Shown: one piece after another, positions 16,219 to 23,971 of the stretch
Position numbering within the stretch: position 1 is the stretch's first letter
Layout: the number at the start of each line of letters is the position of its first letter
DNA from: Deltaproteobacteria bacterium PRO3
Lineage (GTDB): Bacteria > UBA10199 > DSSB01
DNA length: 41,915 nt
Assembly: GCA_030263375.1 (NCBI GenBank)
Contig: SZOV01000057.1
Span: forward strand, 1 to 41,915
Reading direction: 5' to 3'
Notes under the pieces: generated by a model
The model's database searches: none
The model's input: the letters and a program-made list of their open reading frames with translations, nothing else
What the model was told of the DNA's origin: nothing
Position numbers and translations under genes: made by a program

Positions 16219-16252
16219 GAAAACTAGGGCTTGAGCCCTAGTTTTCTTTTTT
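16219..16252. terminator. Strong, probably bidirectional terminator
   Basis: GAAAACTAGGGC pairs with GCCCTAGTTTTC (12 bp, small TTGA loop) and is followed by TTTTTTC. It ends the 13294-15799 operon; on the minus strand the A-rich/T-rich arms may also stop transcripts from the short luxR copy. Confidence 0.93.
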
Positions 16253-16287
16253 CAGGGGGCTCGAGGCCGTATTCCGAAATAGGACCT

Positions 16288-16905
16288 TCAAAGGGAATTC
16301 GCGAGCAAGGCCGCTTGGAGACGGGACGAGACTCCCAGCTTTCCCAAGATGCGACCGATATGCGTCCGCACCGTTGGACGGGACACGAACAATCTTTGGC
16401 CGATTTCGCGGTCCGAGAGGCCTTGGGTGATTAAATCGAGCACCTTGATTTCCGTGGGGGTGAGACGGAAGGGGGCTAGCTTCCTTGTCGTTTCGGGGGA
16501 GAGCCCCTCGATTTCCAGTTCCGCGATCACGAAGTAGCCGCTGGCTGTCGAACGGACCAGCCGGAGTTGGGCCTTGAGCCGCCTCCCGCCCTCCTGAGGG
16601 ATCGTGATTTGAGCGGCGTTGGTGGTCGAGGAAATGTCTTTGCCCCGGACGAGGTCGCCTAGCTGCCGGGAAGCGGTGACTAGGGCGGGTGGAAGGTCGC
16701 GCCGGCGGCCTTTGCGAAGATTAAGCCATTCGGCCGCTGTTTTGGAGGCCCAAAGCAAGCTTCCGCTCAAAGTCATAGCGAGCGCGCCGCGACGGCTTGC
16801 CTCCAGCATCGCTTTGAAGGTGGAGGTCAACCCGATCGTTTCCCGCAGTCGGGTGCTCCGCTTCGTAGGCCCTTGCTGCCGCTGTTTTTTTAAAGCCGCC
16901 GGCAT
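16288..16905 (-). CDS. LuxR-type regulator lacking its sensor domain (duplicate copy)
   Basis: 205 residues. The first 8-10 residues (MPAALKKQR) match the start of the 359-residue LuxR protein next door, then the sequence jumps to KRSTRLRETIGLTS, which corresponds to residue about 170 of the long copy. About 155-160 residues covering the N-terminal GAF-like domain have been deleted in frame. The middle region and the C-terminal HTH (LTPTEIKVLDLITQGLSDRE, VSRPTVRTHIGRIL) are intact, so it should still bind DNA. The AGGA ribosome site of the long copy is missing here (GCATATAAATG instead of GCAGGAAATAAATG), so expression may be low or use another start. It could compete with the full protein for operator sites. 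Confidence 0.85.
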   Translation of the reverse strand: MPAALKKQRQQGPTKRSTRLRETIGLTSTFKAMLEASRRGALAMTLSGSLLWASKTAAEWLNLRKGRRRDLPPALVTASRQLGDLVRGKDISSTTNAAQITIPQEGGRRLKAQLRLVRSTASGYFVIAELEIEGLSPETTRKLAPFRLTPTEIKVLDLITQGLSDREIGQRLFVSRPTVRTHIGRILGKLGVSSRLQAALLANSL

Positions 16906-17057
16906 TTATATGCGGCGGCCGAGATTCCCGGAACTCACGACGCCCCTCCCTGATGCCGAGCCCACCTCTTCATTTAAATCAATTATTCGCCAAAATACTG
17001 CGGGCGCACCTCGCTGAATGTCAAGTTTGGATACCAAGAGCCGGGGGTAGCGATGAA

Positions 17058-17079
17058 AAATCATCCTAAAGGATGATTT
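17058..17079. promoter_or_regulatory. Palindromic operator candidate, copy 2
   Basis: Perfect 10-bp arms AAATCATCCT and AGGATGATTT flank AA, about 160 bp upstream of the short luxR copy. It lies in the part of the promoter that was duplicated along with the gene. Confidence 0.6.
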
Positions 17080-17117
17080 GGGCAAAGGGTTAGGGTATCT
17101 CGCCGGACTGGGTCACC

Positions 17118-18197
17118 TCAAGGGGAATGTACCAGCAAGGCCGCTTGGAGGCGGGAGGAGACGCCCAGCTTTTCTAAGATGCGACCGATGTGCGTTCGCA
17201 CCGTTGGGCGAGAGACGAACAATTTTCGGCCGATTTCGCGGTCCGAGAGGCCTTGGGTGATTAAATCGAGCACCTTGATTTCCGTGGGTGTGAGACGGAA
17301 GGGGGCTAGCCTCCTTGTCGTTTCGGGGGAGAAACCCTCGATCTCCAGCTCCGCGATCACGAAATAAGCGCCGGTGGCCGTGCGGGCGAGGCGAAGTTGA
17401 GCCTGGAGCCGCCGTCCGTCGTCCTGGGGGATCGTGATTTGAGCGGCGTTGTTATTCAAGGAAAGGATTTTGCCGCGGACGAGGTCGCCGAGCTGGCGGG
17501 TCGAGGCAATGAGGGCGGGAGGGAGTTTGTCCCTTCCGCCACCGCGCAAATTCAACCATTCGGCCGCCATTTTCGAGGCCCAGAGCAAGCCCCCGTTCAA
17601 AGTCAAGGCGATCTCGCCGCGGCATCGGGCGTCGAGCATCGCTTCAAGGGCCGAAGTTAGATCGATCTTTTCCTGGAGCCGCGCGCTTCGCTTCGCCACG
17701 GCTTGAAAGGCTCCGAATAGCCGATTCAATATGGTTTGCTCGGCTTTGCCGAAATCCGATTGGCGAGTGGAACGCGCCAGCAGCAAACCGACCATGCCGG
17801 GCACATGATAATCCGTGTCGGTGAGGCGCAGGTGTACCAAATAGTCGGCGTCGCGTCGGTGCATGAAGTCGTTGTAGACAGCGGATCGGAGATAGCTCTT
17901 CCACACCGGAAAACGAGAAATATAGGAAATCGGCGGATTTAGGCGGCGTTCTTCGGGATGGAGCGGGTCGATGGAATAGTAATCACGCCCGTATTGCGGG
18001 CAGCACTCCATCAGGGTTCCGGAGATCGGGGTCAAAGGGGCCGGCCCGTCGCAGCGGTAGAGGAGGGAGGCGCTGGTGTCGAAAAGGTTATCGAGCAGGG
18101 GAAGGACTTCAACGCCGAAGTTCTCCAAGCTGACCGCTTCGTGCGAAGCGCGTAAGATTTCGCCAACCAGCCGCTGTTTCGTTAAGGCCGCCGGCAT
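17118..18197 (-). CDS. LuxR-family transcriptional regulator, full length
   Basis: 359 residues. Residues about 20-165 form a GAF/PAS-like sensor region with many aromatics (ASLLYRCDG, GRDYYSIDPLHPEE, FPVWKSYLRSAVYNDFM). A linker domain follows (LTSALEAML, GGLLWASKMAAEWLNLRG). The C-terminal 60 residues are a LuxR/FixJ HTH: LTPTEIKVLDLITQGLSDRE then VSRPTVRTHIGRILEKLGV. No phospho-acceptor receiver domain is visible. AGGA precedes the ATG. A palindrome at 18355 sits about 165 bp upstream, which is consistent with autoregulation. The ligand is unknown. Confidence 0.92.
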   Translation of the reverse strand: MPAALTKQRLVGEILRASHEAVSLENFGVEVLPLLDNLFDTSASLLYRCDGPAPLTPISGTLMECCPQYGRDYYSIDPLHPEERRLNPPISYISRFPVWKSYLRSAVYNDFMHRRDADYLVHLRLTDTDYHVPGMVGLLLARSTRQSDFGKAEQTILNRLFGAFQAVAKRSARLQEKIDLTSALEAMLDARCRGEIALTLNGGLLWASKMAAEWLNLRGGGRDKLPPALIASTRQLGDLVRGKILSLNNNAAQITIPQDDGRRLQAQLRLARTATGAYFVIAELEIEGFSPETTRRLAPFRLTPTEIKVLDLITQGLSDREIGRKLFVSRPTVRTHIGRILEKLGVSSRLQAALLVHSP

Positions 18198-18354
18198 TTA
18201 TTTCCTGCGGCCGCATTTCCCGGAACTCATGCCGCCCCTCCCGGATGCCGAGCCCATCTCTTCATGAATATAAATCGATTTTTCGACAAAATAATGCGGG
18301 TTTACCTCGCTGAATGTCAAGGCTGGATACGAAGAGCGTGGGGTGGGAATGAAA

Positions 18355-18374
18355 AATCATCCCAAAGGATGATT
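18355..18374. promoter_or_regulatory. Palindromic operator candidate, copy 3
   Basis: AATCATCC and GGATGATT arms around CAAA. The site lies between divergent genes: about 165 bp before the full luxR (minus) and about 110 bp before the Cys-rich exported gene (plus), so it could control either or both. Confidence 0.55.
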
Positions 18375-18475
18375 CGGGAAAAGGGCCGTGTCGGTAGAAT
18401 TTGAAACGGGAGGGTCGATGAATTGCGCGAATTCCATTTTTCTAGGAAATCGTGTTTTCTGGAAAGGTTGTTTTT

Positions 18476-19138
18476 ATGGGAAAAAATAGCATTATATGGA
18501 TTTTCCGCCCCCTTTATCGCTTAGTTCCGCTTTTATCGGCATCTATTTTGCTAATCAGCCAGCCACTTGGGGCCGTCGAGTCAAGGGGCCTGGCCCCGTC
18601 GCAACGACCGGAGGTTGTGGCGGACGCGTCCCGGCGGAGCTTCGAAATCCTCAAGTTAAACCCCGCCTTTATCAAAAAGACAGCCTGTATGTTCAATATG
18701 GATCAGGAGTGTCGTATGGAGGCCTGCAGCAAGTTTTATGGCCTTTTGTCTCTGAGCTTCATCATGGCCGCGCCCAATGCTTGGAATTCCACCGTCTCGG
18801 ATGGAATTGCCTTTGATAAAAAGATCGATGTCATGTGCATACCGCTGCCGAAAGAAATCTGGATGGATCCGTATACCGGGGCCTTAAACAAACTTTATTG
18901 GGAATGCGCCAAGGATGGCAATGACCAAGTGAGCAAGTTGCCGAAAGATTCTTGCATCAATCCCGACTTGTCACCGCAAATAATTTACCTGAAAGATCCC
19001 AGCTATTGCTTCAAGGATTTCGCCCCGGAAGATTGCAAGAAATACGATCCGACGAAGGAACTCGCCACCTGCGTTGTGACGGGTTCCAATCTCGCCGGCC
19101 TGGCGCAGGCCTGCGGGGAAAATTGTTGCTCGAAATAG
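18476..19138 (+). CDS. Cys-rich exported protein
   Basis: 220 residues from the ATG at 18476, chosen because GGAAAGG lies just before it; a GTG at 18452 is less likely. Signal peptide visible (LVPLLSASILLISQPLGAVES). The mature protein has about a dozen cysteines in pairs (CMFNMDQECRMEAC, YCFKDFAPEDC, QACGENCC), suggesting disulfides in the envelope or outside. The last 70 codons are duplicated at 21263-21476 as a fragment. No known family recognised. A palindrome at 18355 lies upstream. Confidence 0.78.
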   Translation: MGKNSIIWIFRPLYRLVPLLSASILLISQPLGAVESRGLAPSQRPEVVADASRRSFEILKLNPAFIKKTACMFNMDQECRMEACSKFYGLLSLSFIMAAPNAWNSTVSDGIAFDKKIDVMCIPLPKEIWMDPYTGALNKLYWECAKDGNDQVSKLPKDSCINPDLSPQIIYLKDPSYCFKDFAPEDCKKYDPTKELATCVVTGSNLAGLAQACGENCCSK

Positions 19139-19147
19139 GGGATAGCT

Positions 19148-19454
19148 CGGCTATTCTCTATTATCTCGACGCCGAGATATCGAGTGCTGCGGCAAGGGTT
19201 TTCAGTCTTTTATCGAGGGTCCAAAGCTTCACCCGATTCAATCGAGCAGAAGCCAAGAGATGGATGCCGATCCAGCCGATGCCTTTTCCATACAGGCGGT
19301 GGGCATCGACGAACTCCAAGGCTTCTTCATGTTGCGTCGGCGCCAGCCTGGGAAGCTCGCCGAGCTAAGGTAAGTGTCTCCTGTCTGTTTTTGAAGGTGC
19401 CGCAAGCGAGTTCTCCGATCACGAAGTCGTGGCATCCGACTACGCCTTCCTCCA
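19148..19454 (-). pseudogene. vapC relic (PIN toxin fragment)
   Basis: Minus-strand DNA closely matches the intact vapC at 20639-21001 (same order, many runs of identical bases), but it has a 1-bp insertion near 19366 (GAGCTAAGG against GAGCAAGG) that breaks the frame. Homology stops where the first 25 or so codons should be, so the first catalytic Asp and the antitoxin are missing. It begins only about 10 bp after the Cys-rich gene. Confidence 0.85.
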
Positions 19455-19568
19455 AATATCGCGAAAGGAACGGGAGATAAACCAGTTTTCCCAATAGAAG
19501 GGGACAACTCGCAGCCACATCTCTCGATAATATTAATACTGGCTTGGGGTTGTCGAACCGGAGGCCCC

Positions 19569-20574
19569 ATGACCCCGCCCCAACCAGGCTCGAACCAGCC
19601 TTTCGTTTCCAGCGCCGTCGAACCTACCTTCTTTCCTAATTTGCGCAGTCGCCCAAGCATCCAGGCCTGGGAAGCGGAGGCTAAGGGAGTCACGGCCTTG
19701 GTTCGAGAGGTTGAGGCACAACGTACTCGGTTGGGTTGTGTCAGCGCAATTCCCGATACATTTTGGACTCCCTTGAAAAACACGGGTATCCCGCTCGATC
19801 CTTCCTGCGATCCAGGACCCCGAGGAACCCGGATCACCTTGGAAATCGCCCTGGAGGTCCCAAACGGGGCGCGACTCATCGGTGTGAAAACCACGCATCC
19901 CGAGGACAAATTGGAACGCCAAGAGGAGACTGATGCGGGAAAAAAGACCCGTTGGAAATCGGAATTTTTCGCACCCGAAATGGATCTAAAGATCCACAAC
20001 CGGAATCCGGTGATCCTTAGGGTGGAAGACGAATTCGAAGGAGGGCGAAAGGCCGAAGATGTTGCGGTCGATTATAGGTTTCTGATGGGGTACCAATCCG
20101 GGGATCCAGATATCCTATCTCACCGAAGCCGCCAAACTGGCGGATATTGTAAAGTGGCACGGCCAAGATGCCCCGATCCAGAAACTGCTGCGGCAAGCCG
20201 GCGTTTTCAATAAAGGTAGCGTCCAAGAAGAAACGGCCCGATTGAAAGATCTGCTCGGTTTCGAGTCGCGGAAATATTATGTAAATGACCCTATGACGGA
20301 TGTTCACGGTGTGGATTATTACGTTCTCTCTCCGACCGAAACCCTCCGCTACGGCGGCGATTGCGAAGATCTTGCCATCCTGGCCGGCGCATACTTTTCC
20401 GGCCGGGGTTATCGTACCGAGATTGTGATCGGGCTGGGGCATGCATGGACCATCGTGGAAGGGGAGACGGTCGATTTGACTAAAGAGCCGGATACCGAAG
20501 GTCATAGCCGAATAGCGAGTTCGGCCGTAGTTTCGATGGAACACACGGCCCCACGCTCCCAGTCAAAACCATAA
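19569..20574 (+). pseudogene. Transglutaminase-like cysteine protease gene with frameshift
   Basis: GGAGG precedes the ATG at 19569. The first frame gives about 170 sensible residues (CVSAIPDTFWTPLKNTG, RGTRITLEIALEVPNGA) and then turns to nonsense-like sequence after VDYRFLMG. Coding clearly continues in the next frame as GIQISYLTEAAKLADIVK and ends with a bacterial transglutaminase-like motif, YGGDCEDLAILAG (catalytic Cys) and GLGHAWTIVEGE (catalytic His). Removing one G from the GGGG at 20087-20090 joins the two into one protein of about 335 residues. So the gene is either a recent frameshift mutant, or a sequencing or assembly error, or, less likely, uses frameshifting. Intact members cleave or crosslink envelope proteins. 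Confidence 0.72.
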
Positions 20575-20638
20575 GAAAAATATCTCTCCCAGGGAAAATT
20601 TATCCTGCCATAGGTTTTTTTGGTCGGTCTATTCTCTA

Positions 20639-21001
20639 TTATCTCGACGCCGAGATATCGAGTGCGGCGGCAACGGTTTCCAGTCTTTTATCGAGGGTCC
20701 AAAGCTTTACCCGATTCAATCGAGCGGCGGCCAAGAGATGGATGTCGATCCAACCAATGCCTTTTCCATACAGGCGGTGGGCATCGACGAACTCCAAGGC
20801 TTCCTCATGTTGCGCCGGCGCCAGCCTGGGGAGCTCGCCGAGCAAGGTCAGGGTCTCTTGTCTGTTTTTGAAGGTGCCGCAGGCGAGTTCGCCGATTACG
20901 AAGTCGTGGCATCCGACTACGCCTTCCTCCAAACAGTGAATGAGCCTGGAATTGCCGCGGCGAAAGTGATCCACCCAGACGGAGGTGTCCGCGAGGATCA
21001 T
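20639..21001 (-). CDS. vapC: VapC-like PIN-domain toxin
   Basis: 120 residues, a usual size. PIN acidic residues are present: Asp5 in MILADTSVWVDHF, Glu38 in VIGELACG, Asp86 in WIDIHLL and Asp104 in LWTLDKRL. VapC toxins are RNases that cut tRNA or rRNA when not held by VapB. It overlaps the antitoxin by 4 bp (ATGA). A 7-bp hairpin (TATCTCG/CGAGATA) spans the stop codon. A decayed copy lies at 19148. Confidence 0.92.
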   Translation of the reverse strand: MILADTSVWVDHFRRGNSRLIHCLEEGVVGCHDFVIGELACGTFKNRQETLTLLGELPRLAPAQHEEALEFVDAHRLYGKGIGWIDIHLLAAARLNRVKLWTLDKRLETVAAALDISASR

Positions 21002-21201
21002 GAACTTCTCCGCACCGTACGCCGCCGGCGGATGGGGCGAAGTTTTTTCTCGGTTCCGCCCAAGGCCGCCAAGCGGGCCCGGGCGTACTTTTCGATCAAG
21101 GCTTGAAGGCCCGCGTGAACGAGAGCCGTTTTTTCGGTGATTTGGGTCAGTTCGGCGGCTCTTTTGAGAAGTTCGTCTTTAAGGATTAGGTTCGTTCGCA
21201 T
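20998..21201 (-). CDS. vapB: VapB-like antitoxin
   Basis: 67 residues starting MRTNLILKDELLKRA, the typical VapB N-terminal ribbon/helix motif for DNA binding and autoregulation, followed by a basic C-terminal tail (KKLRPIRRRRTVRR) that would wrap the toxin. It is coupled to vapC through ATGA. An imperfect palindrome covers its start codon (21199-21218) and is the likely operator. Confidence 0.85.
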   Translation of the reverse strand: MRTNLILKDELLKRAAELTQITEKTALVHAGLQALIEKYARARLAALGGTEKKLRPIRRRRTVRRSS

Positions 21202-21218
21202 GCATATTTATATGTATG
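21199..21218. promoter_or_regulatory. Putative VapB operator
   Basis: CATGCATAT and ATATGTATG arms match in 8 of 9 positions around TT. It overlaps the vapB start, as expected for antitoxin autorepression. Confidence 0.5.
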
Positions 21219-21262
21219 TTTTATCTTCGCTTGTCAAGGGTTCGAGCCGGAAGCTCCGACTG

Positions 21263-21476
21263 CCAAGTGAGCAAGTTGCCGAAAGATTCTTGCCTCAACC
21301 CGGGCTTGTCACCGTCAATATTTCACGTGAAAGATCCCAGCTTTTGCTTCAAGGATAACGCCCCGGAAGATTGCAAGAAATACGACCCGGCGAAGGAAAT
21401 CGCCACCTGCGTCTCGGAGGGTTCCAACCTCGCCGGCCTGGCGCAGGCTTGCGGGGAAAATTGTTGCGCGAAATGA
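21263..21476 (+). pseudogene. 3' fragment of the Cys-rich exported gene
   Basis: These 211 bp match 18925-19135 at high identity and in frame (KLPKDSC, APEDCKKYD, NLAGLAQACGENCC), but the 5' two thirds, including the signal peptide, are absent. Together with the vapC copies it shows that this region was duplicated and rearranged. Confidence 0.85.
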
Positions 21477-21485
21477 TGGCGACCC

Positions 21486-22607
21486 TCAGCGCAGATCGAG
21501 ATTTGCCAAAAATTCCGCAGCTCCGACCAAGGATACGTGCGGCGTCGAGAGCGGACGTTTGAGCTCATGTACCACTTGATAGGAGGGAAGGGAGCCTAAC
21601 TGTTTGAGGAATCCCTTGAAGTTCTTTGAAATCTCCTGGTCGTCCCATTTAACCTCGACCATGGCCGTCGGTCGGCCGTCGACGACGGTCAGAAAATCGA
21701 TTTCCCTTTTTTCTTTGTCCCGGAGGAAGTGAAGGGAGGTTTTACTCCCGGCAGTGTCTTCCATCCCCTGAAGCTCCGCGAGTAAGGCGCAGGCCACCAC
21801 GTTTTCCAAGCGCCTGCCGAGATCGCCCTCGACTTGGGCGCTGTCGAAAAAATAGTATTTGGTGTCCTTCAAAATACTCCGGGCGATATTTTTGTGATAG
21901 GTCCTCACCGGAAAAATGACGTAGAGATTTTCCAAAACCGACAGCCATTTTTTCACCGTGTGAACCGAGACTTGCAAGTCCCCTGCTAAAGAACTGTAGG
22001 AAACAGGAGATCCTACGCGGGATCTCAACAGATCGATGAGAATCTCGATGGATTTAATATCCCGGATCCTCTCCAGGTCGAGAAGGTCCTCCCGCAAAAT
22101 GACATCCAAATGCCCGCGTTGCCAGCGCCGGGCCTCCGTCTCCGAATTTTTCAAAAACGGTTCGGGGAAACCGCCGACCTTGAGCAGCCTTCGCAGACAC
22201 TCGTTGGGGCTGATTTGACCCTTTAATTCCTTGACGGTGAAAGGGTGCAGGCGGAAAGTAAAATGCCGGCCCGCGAGGGAATCGCCGCCTTTTTTGTATG
22301 TATCCAGGCGGGCGGATCCCGTCACCAACAAGGCGGGAGGACGTTTTTCGGTGTCATAGATCCCTTTGAGCCACGATTTCCACTTTTTCATCTTGTGAAG
22401 CTCGTCAAAGATGACCAGGTCGGCCTTACGGTTCCACTTTTTTTGAAAGAGGAGTTTCCGGTCCTCTCCGGAATCGAAATTGAAGTAGTCGTAATTCTTG
22501 AATAAGGCTTGACCTAAGGTGGTTTTGCCGACTTGGCGGGGACCGCACAATAAGACGATTTTCTCGCCGAGATCTTTTTTTAGGTAAGGGGTGAGCCAGC
22601 GGCGCAT
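21486..22607 (-). CDS. DUF4143-type AAA ATPase
   Basis: 373 residues. Walker A GPRQVGKTT at 22-30, Walker B DLVIFDE at about 63-69, sensor-like LLVTGSARLD. The middle has a winged-helix part (SYSSLAGDLQVSVHTVKKWL) and the end is the DUF4143 domain with a PD-(D/E)xK-like set (REIDFLTVVDG then AMVEVKW). These ATPases are common in accessory DNA and their role is not well known; nucleic-acid handling or defence is proposed. The start codon lies 4 bases from a tandem palindromic repeat (22611-22672), and no Shine-Dalgarno sequence is present. Confidence 0.92.
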   Translation of the reverse strand: MRRWLTPYLKKDLGEKIVLLCGPRQVGKTTLGQALFKNYDYFNFDSGEDRKLLFQKKWNRKADLVIFDELHKMKKWKSWLKGIYDTEKRPPALLVTGSARLDTYKKGGDSLAGRHFTFRLHPFTVKELKGQISPNECLRRLLKVGGFPEPFLKNSETEARRWQRGHLDVILREDLLDLERIRDIKSIEILIDLLRSRVGSPVSYSSLAGDLQVSVHTVKKWLSVLENLYVIFPVRTYHKNIARSILKDTKYYFFDSAQVEGDLGRRLENVVACALLAELQGMEDTAGSKTSLHFLRDKEKREIDFLTVVDGRPTAMVEVKWDDQEISKNFKGFLKQLGSLPSYQVVHELKRPLSTPHVSLVGAAEFLANLDLR

Positions 22608-22610
22608 ATT

Positions 22611-22672
22611 GACTATTTGGAATAGAATTGCAAAATAGTCAAGACTATTTGGAATAGAGCTTCAAAATAGTC
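22611..22672. repeat. Two tandem 30-bp palindromic units upstream of the DUF4143 gene
   Basis: Two 30-bp units, 22611-22640 and 22643-22672, separated by AA. Each starts GACTATTTGGAATAGA and ends CAAAATAGTC, so each is itself an inverted repeat (GACTATTT/AAATAGTC). They differ at only a few central bases. Placed 4-65 bp before the start, they probably form an operator or protein-binding array. Confidence 0.85.
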
Positions 22673-22683
22673 AGAATAAATCG

Positions 22684-22950
22684 TCACTCCCAAGGAGGCA
22701 CAGGCTTGACCTCGCCCGGCTTAAGTCCGCCGAGATGCTGCAGGATTTTCTTATATTGCGCATGGGATGGCGGATACACCAGACGTCCCTCTCCTATGGC
22801 TCCCTTCGGACCCTCGGCTCGTAGGTCCAAGACGATGGTTCCGTCGCGCTCCATGGTAGCCTGGCCGATGCTTGTGGGTTGATCTTTACGGATGCCGCAA
22901 CCAAGAAGCGAAATAGCAAGTAAAACGAAAAATATGGATTTAGCCGTCAT
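22684..22950 (-). CDS. Small lipoprotein
   Basis: 88 residues with a lipoprotein signal (FFVLLAISLLGC, lipobox LLGC) and AGGAG before the ATG. The mature part is short, with a beta region (GTIVLDLRAEGPKG) and a polar tail. It follows the TraB-like gene by 21 bp and is the last gene of the giant-protein transcript. Function unknown. Confidence 0.8.
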   Translation of the reverse strand: MTAKSIFFVLLAISLLGCGIRKDQPTSIGQATMERDGTIVLDLRAEGPKGAIGEGRLVYPPSHAQYKKILQHLGGLKPGEVKPVPPWE

Positions 22951-22971
22951 GGGCTTCTCCTGTGGAATTGC

Positions 22972-23925
22972 CTAAAAGCAAGAGCTCGGGACAGGCATTT
23001 CGTATCCCCCCGGCTTCTTCCACCAAACAGAAATCATCCGTGGGGCGAGGCCGGCACTTACGAAGTCATCGCAAAAGCGGTGGGCTCCCCCATAGACCAA
23101 AACCAGGCTTTCTCCCGGATGTTCTTTTAAGAATTGTATCATTTCCCGGGTCGCCCAATCTTCCCTCCGGTCCAAGGCAAGGTCGAGAAATTCCGGATCC
23201 TGAGCCACTAACCTCAAGTTGCCGCCGTGTCTTTTCTTGATCTCGTCGACCTTGCGAAGCGTGAATTCCGCTTCGGAAAGAGTTAAGGTTTTATGCAACG
23301 TGACCTCCGGATGGTGAAAGGCGTATAGAAAGTCGGCGCCGATCAAAGCCGTCAGGATGGTGTCTTTTTGATGCCTCGTCTCGACGGGATCTTGTTTTTC
23401 GAGATAGCCGACCGCCTCCGGAAAATTCCTCCTCAATAAATCCATCATTTGCTCCCGCGGGATATTGGCGGGGATGTCGAAGGCGAGCCCCTCCACAAAG
23501 ATATGTCTTTGTTTTAGGCCCTCGAGGGCCCCAAGCATTTCTTTATGGTAAGCTCCGATGGTTTCATAAGTGTCCAGAGTCGGATTTTCGTCGCTTAAAA
23601 ATGGCGGCGGCAAATGAAACTGCCGGATATGATAAACAGTCCCGACCGCAGGGTCACCCGCCATGTCGATGCGGAGCCTGATTTCCGGGTTCTTCGAAGA
23701 GCTGTAAACGGTTCCCACTTGATAGGCGGGCGCGCAACCTAAGGGGCCGGAGAAAATCGATCTTAGCCAGGAGCCCGCGAAACCTAAAATTTCGTCGATA
23801 AGGCCGGTCTCTTGAGGAGGGACATAGGCGTCCACGTTTCCGGGTCCGCCTTCGGCACCGAGCGTCTCCGGAACGGGAAAATAGGCGGGCGCCCCGCCTG
23901 CGCCGATTGAATTTATCCTATTCAT
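22972..23925 (-). CDS. TraB/TIKI/ChaN-superfamily-like protein
   Basis: 317 residues; GGGAG precedes the ATG. The order VGTVYHIRQFHL, a strand with HIFVEGL, and a late VLVYGGAHRF resembles the two GxxH-type motifs and conserved Glu of the TraB/TIKI/EreA-like metal-dependent hydrolase superfamily. I regard this as a fair but unproven match. No classical signal peptide. The N-terminus (NSIGAGGAPAYF, TLGAEGG) echoes the AAP and GAEG words of the giant protein just upstream. It follows that gene by 46 bp on the same strand. Confidence 0.65.
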   Translation of the reverse strand: MNRINSIGAGGAPAYFPVPETLGAEGGPGNVDAYVPPQETGLIDEILGFAGSWLRSIFSGPLGCAPAYQVGTVYSSSKNPEIRLRIDMAGDPAVGTVYHIRQFHLPPPFLSDENPTLDTYETIGAYHKEMLGALEGLKQRHIFVEGLAFDIPANIPREQMMDLLRRNFPEAVGYLEKQDPVETRHQKDTILTALIGADFLYAFHHPEVTLHKTLTLSEAEFTLRKVDEIKKRHGGNLRLVAQDPEFLDLALDRREDWATREMIQFLKEHPGESLVLVYGGAHRFCDDFVSAGLAPRMISVWWKKPGGYEMPVPSSCF

Positions 23926-23971
23926 TCGAATCTCCCTTTTTTGAAAAAATTTTCCTGGCCGCTAGAAAAAT

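Noticed and set aside
21216-21476. A separate Cys-rich gene
   Set aside because: The first residues come from unrelated DNA; only the 3' part matches the 18476 gene and no signal peptide is present, so it is a fragment.
22611-22672. Short CRISPR array
   Set aside because: Only two units with a 2-bp gap; no spacers and no cas genes.
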